From: Candidatus Parcubacteria bacterium
GTDB lineage: Bacteria > Patescibacteriota > Minisyncoccia > Minisyncoccales > Staskawiczbacteraceae
DNA: 17,552 nucleotides
Direction: 5' to 3'
NCBI GenBank assembly: GCA_019658985.1
Contig: JAIFWS010000009.1
Span: 1 to 17,552, forward strand
Position numbers and translations under genes: made by a program. Each line of letters starts with the position of its first letter. Position 1 is the first letter of the stretch. Below, in pieces: positions 7,901 through 13,968 of this stretch. The notes under the pieces are model-generated. The model was given only the letters and a program-made list of their open reading frames with translations. It had not been told where the DNA came from and did no database searches.

Positions 7901-9472
7901 TGGAGTTATTTGGCATGGGCCATTAGTACCATTACCAGAAACACTGCAACCACCGGGGCCGGCAGCGTTCAGTGTCCAGTTGGCATTATTCAGCGGACCT
8001 GGTGGTGTACTCATTTGCTTTATGAGAGTTAGACGTGCTGTGGGCGAGCTACAATCAGTGCTAAACGCGCAGCTTTGTTTTGTTGAATCGCTTCCAAAAT
8101 ACCCAGTTGTTGAACATACACCCGTTTTCAGGCCTGTCGCCTGATTAACCACACAATAACTAGTCGGTGGCGGAGCACAGCTATCAGGGCTTGTGGTACA
8201 GGTATTAGATTCGGGCCCGTCTACTTGAGTACACGTCTGTCCTACGCAGGCCAGGTGTTTTGGATTGCAGTCAGATGCTGTCGAACAGGCGTCTGCCCCA
8301 GATCCGGTTACCGAATTGCACGTTTGCTGTCCTGGAGTGCCTCTGCACTCAAGGTGGGTTGGAGCGGTGTTAGTTTGACACGTAGAAGTATTGGTGACGG
8401 TAAAGCACTCTTCTGACGGACCAGGGGTAAAGTTCATGATAGGGTCGCTGCAATTTTCTGATCCGTTAATGGCGCTTAACACAAATCCATATGAAGGATC
8501 GTTTGGGCCATCGCCGTTTACGATTGCCGCGGATACCACTCTATTCTGAAGGTAATAAGGCAGCGGTCCGTCTTGTGTAAAAGGAGTGAGGAAAGCGACG
8601 CTTGCATCAGCATCGTCGATTTTATTATTTCCATTGCCGTCAAAACACCCAGGTTTTGTAAAGAGGTAAACGCCGGGAGTTTTTGGCCCCACGCTGAGAG
8701 ATTTTATGTCTTTTAAGGCGATGCTCGAGGCGTCAGCATTAGAACCAGTATAACATTGCAAAACCACGCTGTCTGACTTGGGGTCTGTTTCAAATTTTTC
8801 ACCGGTCAGGTAAGAAATATTGAGAATAACGGGATCGCCGCCTTCTTCGGGGCACAGGTTCAATGCGATGGCATTAGCCTGTTCTGCTGCGGTTAGCAAC
8901 TTTGACATATCATCCACATTGGAAGGAAGCGGTATTTTATAAATAAAGCCGGCGAGCGGATCCCCTGAACTGGCTGCTTGGGCAGTGCTGATGCCAAAAG
9001 GGTTGGTGGAGTTATGGAAAGCTATGGGTCCGGGTACTAAAATCCATACCCCATTCCCTCGCTGTAAACTGGTGGGCTTGAGAGTTACTAATTGGGGGTT
9101 GATTGTTTGAAGTAATATAAAAGAGCACAGCAGAAGAACGATCCCTAGAATAGATCCGAAAATCCGCTCCCGCGCATCGGAAATAGCAGAGGGGTTTCCA
9201 GCTTGGATTAAAATGTTAATGCCCGCGATAACAATGGAGATCATCCCTAATACGCCGGCTGCTACGACTGCCAATTCAAAAACATAGGTGATGATCTGTC
9301 CCAGGTTGCTGGTGTCTTTCAGTTCAGCCCCGAATCCCGGGATTTTAGGATAGTTTAATTCAAGCGCCAGCACGCTATGGGTTGCAAAAAACAGCAAAAA
9401 AATGCCTACCGCAAAAAGCACAGCGTATTTATAGAAAGTATTTTTTTTGCGCGAGTTATTTTTTTCCTCCAT
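4922..9472 (-). CDS. Giant VirB2-like pilin fused to multi-repeat adhesin
   Basis: Residue numbers run from a possible TTG at 9484; ATG at 9472 (residue 5) is preferred. Total 1520 residues. Signal peptide about 18-40. A VirB2/TrbC-like hairpin follows, with membrane segments 63-93 and 108-127, a charged loop (SDARERIF) and an NPQL end, as in T4SS major pilins. Outside the membrane come: a dockerin-like Ca loop at 282-293 (D-x-N-x-N-x2-I-x3-D); Cys-rich repeats at 375-437; an SdrB/SpaA-like domain at 483-578; five InlB-B-type beta repeats at 583-1022; a second SpaA-like domain at 1025-1106; an Ig-like domain at 1110-1203; a fibronectin III domain at 1209-1304; and an unrecognised C-terminal domain with four Cys at about 1350-1520. 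It is last in the VirB4 operon. The likely role is a surface attachment fibre anchored in, or exported by, the T4SS. Domain names are from pattern recognition. Confidence 0.85.
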   Translation of the reverse strand: MEEKNNSRKKNTFYKYAVLFAVGIFLLFFATHSVLALELNYPKIPGFGAELKDTSNLGQIITYVFELAVVAAGVLGMISIVIAGINILIQAGNPSAISDARERIFGSILGIVLLLCSFILLQTINPQLVTLKPTSLQRGNGVWILVPGPIAFHNSTNPFGISTAQAASSGDPLAGFIYKIPLPSNVDDMSKLLTAAEQANAIALNLCPEEGGDPVILNISYLTGEKFETDPKSDSVVLQCYTGSNADASSIALKDIKSLSVGPKTPGVYLFTKPGCFDGNGNNKIDDADASVAFLTPFTQDGPLPYYLQNRVVSAAIVNGDGPNDPSYGFVLSAINGSENCSDPIMNFTPGPSEECFTVTNTSTCQTNTAPTHLECRGTPGQQTCNSVTGSGADACSTASDCNPKHLACVGQTCTQVDGPESNTCTTSPDSCAPPPTSYCVVNQATGLKTGVCSTTGYFGSDSTKQSCAFSTDCSSPTARLTLIKQMSTPPGPLNNANWTLNAAGPGGCSVSGNGTNGPCQITPGVPYTLSETPVTTTGYTASSWVCSGGTQSGNTITVAAGGNATCTIINTYGTTQNYLLSVTKTGTGTGTVTSTPTGINCGTDCSEAYTSGTQVTLTAAATAGSVFAGWSGDCTGTSASCTVTMTAVKNVTATFNLSGSSGQNTLTVTKAGAGTGTVTSNLPGINCGTACSANYSNTSSVVLTAVAGTGSTFGGWAGEGCSGTGTCTVAMTVARNVTATFNTSGSTGGNTLTVNKAGTGTGTVTSSPAGINCGATCSASYGNVLVFLTASAATNSTFAGWSGAGCSGTGGCTVNMDASKTVVATFNLNAPITYFLYLSKAGSSGNGRVVSNSSQEPPAKIDCAVGCPSASASYALTSPATVVTLTATAITGTFTGWGGACIGTGSTCTVTMDATKSVTATFTLNTPQVLTVSKAGSTGNGLVTSTSVPGAPTNPTQFNCGVSCPTFSVNYTYGTSVTLTASAITGKFTGWSGAGCSGTGTCTVTMTANTTVSATFTLVSYVTVVKEVVGGPKVFSDFPLFVGNFPVLSGIKYEWAPGTYSVTEVEDPNYTKSFSGACNSAGTITLGTNTDALCVITNTYKGPNLPVAKISATPLSMTLGQQTTVNWGLATGSPPANFCTALPPIPQAGAGTWDNQNPLPVSGSKVITPTAVGTYKYPVNCTGSGGTSSTVDVTVTVNGGAGVPAKPTLVSPPNRPAAGSTGVSLTPTLSWSPQTGVTYHWQLATNPNFIPVLKEGDTNVTSIIVPAPPLAPNTTYYWRVNARNAAGTSPWSDTWSFTTGGGIGAGLLNPLHIKLATSGIQNYINPTIIPLASLSHVVLTAQAATTAPTATCATGQEYIQIIRGNNKRSGAVGTGIDWYAGTKYWKLLQKDIEKEADFNKQPWTFTGDINDEVCSKGLTQAGLAQNQNTCGNSYLYPPLQAVDAKGYYTIIFYLGNQADNRACYIFDGSVNFVRNTNDGAKGNPLSASNDVSIFNDNMKIQKVKAFSRQPDNLEE
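6419..7738 (-). repeat. Five tandem InlB-B-type beta repeats within the giant gene
   Basis: Five units lie at 7738-7502, 7480-7244, 7222-6989, 6970-6701 and 6685-6419, each 78-90 residues. Each unit has KAG-x-GTGTVTS, a CG-x2-C pair, a TLTA strand, F-x-GW-x-G, a second Cys pair and CTV-M...VTATF. Units 3 and 5 share an identical 26-base stretch (7044-7069 and 6474-6499), a sign of recent duplication or gene conversion. The paired cysteines suggest disulfides, so the array is exported. Confidence 0.85.
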
Positions 9473-9547
9473 GATGATATTCAATCATATTACCACATCC
9501 AATCTGTTTATAGGTTGTGGAAAAACCTGTGAGCTACATGGGAAATA

Positions 9548-10444
9548 CTACCTTTTACCGGATCCCGGCATTTTCATACCCGATGATCCTTTTGATGGCG
9601 ACTCGATTCCTTTGGTTGATGGTGCTTTCGATTTGTAATCATCTTTGCCGCTTTTCTTTCCTTTGCCATTCTTGGCGTCTTCTGCTTGCTCTTCGGGTGT
9701 TTTTGGTTTGCTGGCGTCTGCCTTCTTTTGATCTTCTTTTGCCCCTTCATCTCCCTTGAATCCCGTCAGTCCTCCGCTCCGCATCCAAATCCATACTCCA
9801 AAGACAAACCACCCGAACCACCCGACGGTTCCATAATCGGAAAATCCCCACCAGTCCCCGAGGACTCCAACGGCTAACATGAGCCCGTCAAAAAATACAG
9901 CCGTTGGCAGCATGATAACACTATCGGGACTGGTAAGGCTGGAATCTTTTAAGGAAGTTGGCTTAAGTCCTATCCATTTCCGCCACTCAGGCCAGACTTC
10001 ATCAAGTGCCCTAATGGTAAATCCTGGCCAAAAATCCCCGATAATCGGTACGCCTTTTATTATGAATCCCCAGCCGTAGGTCTTCAATAATTTCTTGAAT
10101 TGGTCCTTCAGTTTTTGCTGGGCCTTCTGGACCGCCTTTCCGGCGATATCTTGGACTGCGGATGTAGCTCCATTACTGAAAGCGCTAAAAACAGAAGCCG
10201 GCGCCCTGCTTAAGTCTGCTTTGTCAGCCCATTGTTGGTTGTTGCGCGGTTCTAATCCATCTGAGGGTAAATCTTGATAAGACCTCCCTTCCCGCCGGGC
10301 CGCTCTTCCTATATCGCGCTCTTGCCGGGCCGCCGCTGGAGTTTCTGGTTTTCCAAAAGATCTATTCTTTGCGACGGACGCCGAAGAAGGCGGGGCTATT
10401 TGACCCTTTGGCGCCCTACTAAGATCGATATTTTTTGATGCCAT
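9548..10444 (-). CDS. Unrecognised two-helix membrane protein of the T4SS operon
   Basis: I do not recognise this 298-residue protein. Residues 1-120 are hydrophilic, probably disordered to helical and rich in Ala, Arg and Lys, with the motif DLSRAP at both 7-12 and 77-82. An amphipathic to weakly hydrophobic stretch at 122-142 contains FIIKGVPIIGDFWPGF. Two membrane segments lie at about 177-196 and 203-222, the second very Trp- and Phe-rich. The 75-residue tail is Lys-, Ser- and Gly-rich. The start follows the virB4 stop by only three bases, indicating tight coupling, and the giant pilin-adhesin gene follows. Position suggests a dedicated subunit linking VirB4 to the pilus or adhesin, with cytoplasmic tails on both sides. 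That is inference. Confidence 0.8.
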   Translation of the reverse strand: MASKNIDLSRAPKGQIAPPSSASVAKNRSFGKPETPAAARQERDIGRAARREGRSYQDLPSDGLEPRNNQQWADKADLSRAPASVFSAFSNGATSAVQDIAGKAVQKAQQKLKDQFKKLLKTYGWGFIIKGVPIIGDFWPGFTIRALDEVWPEWRKWIGLKPTSLKDSSLTSPDSVIMLPTAVFFDGLMLAVGVLGDWWGFSDYGTVGWFGWFVFGVWIWMRSGGLTGFKGDEGAKEDQKKADASKPKTPEEQAEDAKNGKGKKSGKDDYKSKAPSTKGIESPSKGSSGMKMPGSGKR

Positions 10445-10447
10445 AGG

Positions 10448-12262
10448 TTATTCATTTTCTTGGGGTTGTCTGCCGACTTTCAGTCGCTTTCTTTTTTCCT
10501 TGATCCTTTCGACTTCGGCGGGACTGGTGGTGATGATCTGATCTTCGGTGTAGCTGGCCTTTACGGAAATAGCCACATGTTTTTTACCGGCAAAAAATAA
10601 TCCCTCCCCTACATTGGCTTCCAGCAGCAGGAATTTTTCCTGTTCGGTTAAATTGAATACTTGCTGGACAGTATCGATGCTGGCAGTGGATTGCTTAAGT
10701 AAAAACTGCAGGGATGAGTTGGTGATAATGGCTTTGCCGTAACTGGATTTCATAAAATCTTCCACGTCCTGGGTGATCGTGGTGGTTCCCAGGAAATATT
10801 TGCGCCCGCGCTTTACTAATCCAAACAGGAACGAAGCGCCGTCTTCAGACTGCATCAGCCACCAGGCCTCGTCGATGACCAGGATTCTCTTTTTTATGTG
10901 GGTTCTGATGATGTTCCAGATGTAGCGGACAACAATAAACAACGCGATTGACCGCAGCGAATCTTCCATGTCGCGGATGCCGAACACAATGAAATTCTTA
11001 TCCAATTGGATGTTGGTTTTCTGGTTGAAAAATCCCGCAAAGGTTCCTTCCGTGAATTTTTTCAGGCGGCGGGCCAATGATTCAGCTCCGGTCATACTCT
11101 CTAAAACTTCGCCAAAGTCCGACATGATCGGTATTTTTTCCGGCCAGGTTTTCGGATCCGATTGCGGAGTGATATCGCGGATGGCGTAAGTTTCTGAAAG
11201 TGCCTGGTCTAAAATACTGTCTTCTTCGGCAGAGAGTCCCCCGAGCATGATGCGCAAAAGCCCGACCAGGTTGATAATACTGGATCGCAAAATATCTTCA
11301 GGGTTGTCGTCGGCGGTGGGCATCGGCAAATCAAACGGGTTGATGTGCACATCTGATGTCAGGGCGATCTTAAAGAAACTGCCCCCTACTCCATCAGCTA
11401 AAAATTCATATTCGTTTTCCGGGTCAACGACGATCACATCGATTCCCCACATCAGGTACCGCAAAATTTCCAATTTTACCGCGTAGGATTTTCCCGAACC
11501 GGATTTTGCAAATACCACCATGTTGGCGTTTTCCAGCGTGAAGCGGTCAAAAAGTACCAGGGAATTATTGTGCCGGTTGATGCCGTATAGAATACCTTCG
11601 TTGGAGCTTAAGTCAAAAGAGATAAATGGAAAGGCGGTGGAAAGCGGTTCGGTGTCCATCGGGGTGTGAACCGCCAGTAAATCCAGGCCGTAAGGAATAG
11701 TTGAACGAAAAGCTTCGCGCTGCTTGAATAATGCCGGTTTGATGTAAATCAGGCGTGATTCAAAAATGGACCGCAACGTCACTTCGATTTCTTTCAATTC
11801 TTCGGGATTATCTTTGTAAACCGTGATATATAAACCGAACCGGAACATTTTTTCCTGGGCCGTGGTGATCTTGTCGCGCAGGTTTTCAATGTCCTGGTAT
11901 GAAGTTTCTAAAGCCGGGTCGCGAATTAGCCCTTTGTCCTGGCGCTCCAATAATTCTGAAGATACCTGGGTTACCTTGGAACGTAGTTTTTTTAAAATCA
12001 AATTGCTGTTGACTGGATGGATGAAAAATGAAATATCCATCGGCACATTCAGGTTAATGGCCGGCGAGAGCCAGCCGGTGTTTAAGTACCTCGGATATGA
12101 GAAGACAAAAAAAGACTTGGCGATTTTTTCGCCCAATTGGATGGAATCCTGGCTGATGCCGATATACGGAGGGGCGATGATATCCTTGATGTTAATATCT
12201 TCGTCCTGGAATATTTTTCCCTCTTCGATATCGTTGTTGTTTTTCTTCTTTCCAAAAAGCAT
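10448..12262 (-). CDS. virB4: VirB4-like type IV secretion ATPase
   Basis: VirB4 ATPases power pilus assembly and substrate export at the inner face of the membrane. In this 604-residue protein the N-terminal VirB4 domain spans about 25-235. The ATPase core has Walker A AKSGSGKS (252-259), VVDPENEYE (278-286), Walker B ILVIDEAWW (460-468), TTTITQD (493-499) and the NSSLQFLLKQ motif (515-524). No membrane segment is evident. It is shorter than the roughly 800-residue proteobacterial VirB4 because the most N-terminal part appears to be a separate upstream protein (12350-13021). An 87-base AT-rich gap separates them, while the next gene starts three bases after the stop. The ATPase assignment is firm; substrate and direction of transport are not known. 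Confidence 0.93.
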   Translation of the reverse strand: MLFGKKKNNNDIEEGKIFQDEDINIKDIIAPPYIGISQDSIQLGEKIAKSFFVFSYPRYLNTGWLSPAINLNVPMDISFFIHPVNSNLILKKLRSKVTQVSSELLERQDKGLIRDPALETSYQDIENLRDKITTAQEKMFRFGLYITVYKDNPEELKEIEVTLRSIFESRLIYIKPALFKQREAFRSTIPYGLDLLAVHTPMDTEPLSTAFPFISFDLSSNEGILYGINRHNNSLVLFDRFTLENANMVVFAKSGSGKSYAVKLEILRYLMWGIDVIVVDPENEYEFLADGVGGSFFKIALTSDVHINPFDLPMPTADDNPEDILRSSIINLVGLLRIMLGGLSAEEDSILDQALSETYAIRDITPQSDPKTWPEKIPIMSDFGEVLESMTGAESLARRLKKFTEGTFAGFFNQKTNIQLDKNFIVFGIRDMEDSLRSIALFIVVRYIWNIIRTHIKKRILVIDEAWWLMQSEDGASFLFGLVKRGRKYFLGTTTITQDVEDFMKSSYGKAIITNSSLQFLLKQSTASIDTVQQVFNLTEQEKFLLLEANVGEGLFFAGKKHVAISVKASYTEDQIITTSPAEVERIKEKRKRLKVGRQPQENE

Positions 12263-12349
12263 AAGAGGTTAATTTTTAATTTTATAATTTCAAATTTTAT
12301 AAATAATTTTTAATGCTTAAAATTTAAAGCATTATTTAAAAATTTAAAA
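12263..12349. repeat. AT-rich intergenic hairpin between traC-like gene and virB4
   Basis: This 87-base gap inside the operon is almost pure A and T. It holds TAATGCTT (12311-12318) facing AAGCATTA (12327-12334), an 8-bp stem extendable through A/T runs on both sides. Other genes of this operon are separated by 3 to 75 bases. It may be an RNA processing or stability element, a weak attenuator or a promoter region; no U-tract directly follows the stem on the minus strand. Confidence 0.5.
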
Positions 12350-13021
12350 TTATTTAAGTAATTCGGGCAGTATCTCCGGCGAGTATCCGATTTCCGCCTG
12401 GTCGGGATGGTGGATTGACCAGAAAAGTTCGATCAGTTCCGGAGTAGTCAGCGGGATGCTGTCCAATTCGCATCTTCGCAAGCCCAGCGCCAAAAATTCC
12501 ATCCGCTGCCAGAGTTGGTTTTTACATTTTTCAAATTCCTCGTCGCTGATCTGGGTCTTGGTGCCCCCCGCGGATTTTCCGCCCAGCATGCTGGAAACAT
12601 TGAATTGCTTGGAAATGGCGCCGGTCCCCAGGATGGCTGTAATCGCGTAAGGCACGACAATGTAAAAGTTTTTGGTCATCACTGAATCCCCTTGGATCAG
12701 GTCCTTGATGAAAGAAATATATGAAGAGGTCTGGATTTTCATCAGCTCACTGGTTTGCTGTTCTTCCAGTTTTTTCAATTTATCGAGGTATGGCGTAATG
12801 TTGATTTTGCGCGACTGCACCACGATCTGGCAGGAAAAATCGAGGGAATTTAAAAAACTCTGGAAAGCGTAGATGATGGCGGATTGGTCGTCGCTGGATT
12901 TGAGCGCGAAATTCACCGACGAAACCATCAGTACGCCGCGGATATCGCTGTTTTTCAAAATCACGACACCTTCTTTGATGTCCTGGATTTCTAAAAACTC
13001 TTGGGTGGTTAATTCTGCCAT
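12350..13021 (-). CDS. TraC-like protein (separate N-terminal VirB4-type domain)
   Basis: This 223-residue protein begins ELTTQEFLEIQDIKEGVVIL. It resembles the stand-alone TraC-like domain that precedes VirB4 in PrgI-containing T4SS loci of Gram-positive bacteria and CPR genomes. Features: a beta-rich first third with a GVLMVSSVNF strand; a basic helical middle (KLKKLEEQQTSEL) after the IVVQSRKINITPYL strand, typical of conjugative ATPase N-domains; and a Gly/Ser-rich loop (about 144-153). The C-terminal segment, LALGLRRCELDSIPLTTPEL, resembles part of the canonical VirB4/TraC N-domain. It has no Walker motif, so it cannot hydrolyse ATP itself. It starts 15 bases after prgI. It probably pairs with VirB4 to form the membrane-proximal collar. 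Confidence 0.75.
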   Translation of the reverse strand: MAELTTQEFLEIQDIKEGVVILKNSDIRGVLMVSSVNFALKSSDDQSAIIYAFQSFLNSLDFSCQIVVQSRKINITPYLDKLKKLEEQQTSELMKIQTSSYISFIKDLIQGDSVMTKNFYIVVPYAITAILGTGAISKQFNVSSMLGGKSAGGTKTQISDEEFEKCKNQLWQRMEFLALGLRRCELDSIPLTTPELIELFWSIHHPDQAEIGYSPEILPELLK

Positions 13022-13036
13022 GGCATTTAATATTTA

Positions 13037-13441
13037 TTATTTCGTATCACTTTTCTTACGGTACTCCACCATCTTTTTGGCGTTTTTGAGTTTGCTATCC
13101 TGCTCGTGTGGTCCCTTGACCGCGGGCACTGGTCCCATGAGAGGATTTTTCATTGCCACGCTTTTTTTCTTCCATACGTAGTTTTTTGAACCTATCGAAA
13201 AAGTGAGGTAGTTAATGAGAATAGTCATCACCGATACATTATCTACTTTCAAAAACGCGATTGCCAATACTAAAATTGCCACGATAGCGGACAGGATCAA
13301 AAAGAGGAAAAATGGCAGAAGGTAAAAGAACCCCACGCATGCCCCACCCCCGATCACCAGGGTGAAAAATTGGCGAAAGGTTAAAAAGGAAATAATCTTT
13401 CCTTCGGATTCGATAAATTGTGGGATGGGATACTGTTCCAT
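13037..13441 (-). CDS. PrgI family T4SS membrane protein
   Basis: The 134-residue protein has the PrgI pattern: a short N-terminal segment MEQYPIPQFIESEGKIISFL, then two adjacent membrane helices (about 23-43 and 44-65), then a cytoplasmic NYLTFSIGSKNYVWKK segment and a Lys-rich tail. PrgI proteins are VirB3-like partners of VirB4 in Gram-positive conjugation systems. It is first in the segment prgI - traC-like - virB4 - 298-residue protein - pilin-adhesin, consistent with a promoter in the 120-base gap upstream. Confidence 0.87.
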   Translation of the reverse strand: MEQYPIPQFIESEGKIISFLTFRQFFTLVIGGGACVGFFYLLPFFLFLILSAIVAILVLAIAFLKVDNVSVMTILINYLTFSIGSKNYVWKKKSVAMKNPLMGPVPAVKGPHEQDSKLKNAKKMVEYRKKSDTK

Positions 13442-13488
13442 GGGTTATGCTATTTAATGATTTACGAATAATGCTCTAGGATAAATTA

Positions 13489-13543
13489 TTGACATTTTAA
13501 TTTAAAAATGTTACGGTATATTTAGCTGTTTGATGACCTTCAA
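13489..13543. promoter_or_regulatory. Overlapping divergent promoter candidates
   Basis: Plus strand: TTGACA (13489-13494), spacer 17, TACGGT (13512-13517), upstream of the 13562 gene; an alternative TATATT sits at 13517-13522 with an overlong spacer of 22. Minus strand: TTGAAG (13543-13538), spacer 17, TATACC (13520-13515), upstream of prgI. The two -10 elements overlap, so the two units could compete for polymerase. Confidence 0.45.
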
Positions 13544-13561
13544 GCCCCTCTCGAGGAGTCC

Positions 13562-13909
13562 ATGGAAATTCTGGGTGTCATGTTCTGGTTGGCGATGTTC
13601 CTGTTTTTCTTCGTGGTAGGTGCCGTGCTACTAGTTCTGTTTCTGGCTTTCGTGTGGAGGATACTCATACCGGGCGCGATCATCCTTTCTCCCCTGATTA
13701 TCGGCATAACCCTGTGCTCCTTTCTCTGGAGCTGGGGCTGGGAGAATCTGGGGGTCCTGGCGCTCCTGGTGTGGACCGTCTGTCAGGTGGCGTGGGGAGT
13801 CTGCATGCCGTGGAAAGAATTGGGGGATTCGTATGAAGAATTCCTCCAATCCAGACCTTGGATCGACCCCCTTACCTACCTGAACTCCTTGAATCCGATA
13901 AAGTGGTAA
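13562..13909 (+). CDS. Small Trp-rich membrane protein of unknown function
   Basis: I do not recognise this 115-residue product. It has three likely membrane helices (about 5-30, 34-52 and 61-80) rich in Phe, Leu, Val and Trp, then a hydrophilic tail with PWKELGDSYEEFLQSRPW. It is the only gene opposing the secretion locus and separates the virB6-like segment from the prgI segment. Support for reality: a promoter candidate upstream, GAGGAG three bases before the ATG (closer than ideal), and a strong terminator 26 bases after the stop. Codons favour CTG, CTC, GTC, GTG, GCG and ATC more than neighbouring genes, and the DNA looks GC-richer, which may mean recent acquisition. It could be an immunity-like, regulatory or accessory membrane protein; no evidence chooses among these. 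Confidence 0.7.
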   Translation: MEILGVMFWLAMFLFFFVVGAVLLVLFLAFVWRILIPGAIILSPLIIGITLCSFLWSWGWENLGVLALLVWTVCQVAWGVCMPWKELGDSYEEFLQSRPWIDPLTYLNSLNPIKW

Positions 13910-13934
13910 GCACTAAGGCGGGTGTTTAGCGCTT
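13908..13934 (+). repeat. Hairpin overlapping the stop codon
   Basis: AAGCACTAA (13908-13916) faces TTAGCGCTT (13926-13934), nine positions with a single A-C mismatch. It begins inside the TAA stop of the small membrane-protein gene and is followed after one base by the terminator stem. Confidence 0.4.
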
Positions 13935-13935
13935 C

Positions 13936-13965
13936 GCGGCAGGTTTGCAAAAACTTGCCGCTTTT
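13936..13965 (+). terminator. Intrinsic terminator after the small membrane-protein gene
   Basis: GCGGCAGGTTT (13936-13946), loop GCAA, AAACTTGCCGC (13951-13961) and TTTT (13962-13965) form an 11-bp stem with one G-T pair and a T-tract on the plus strand only. It separates this gene from the convergent gene that ends at 13969. Confidence 0.82.
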
Positions 13966-13968
13966 CAT

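Noticed and set aside
5800..8420. Several plus-strand open frames of 60-110 codons inside the giant gene
   Set aside because: They arise from the repetitive Thr/Gly/Val-rich coding sequence on the other strand, and their repeats mirror the beta repeats.
9473..9547. Promoter for the pilin-adhesin gene in the short gap
   Set aside because: TATAAA and TAATAT boxes exist, but no -35 at suitable distance was found; transcription from the upstream operon is the simpler explanation.
12263..13021. TraC-like gene plus virB4 as one broken virB4 gene
   Set aside because: Both proteins have clean starts and stops, an 87-base spacer separates them rather than a frameshift, and a stand-alone TraC-like domain before VirB4 is known in PrgI-type loci.
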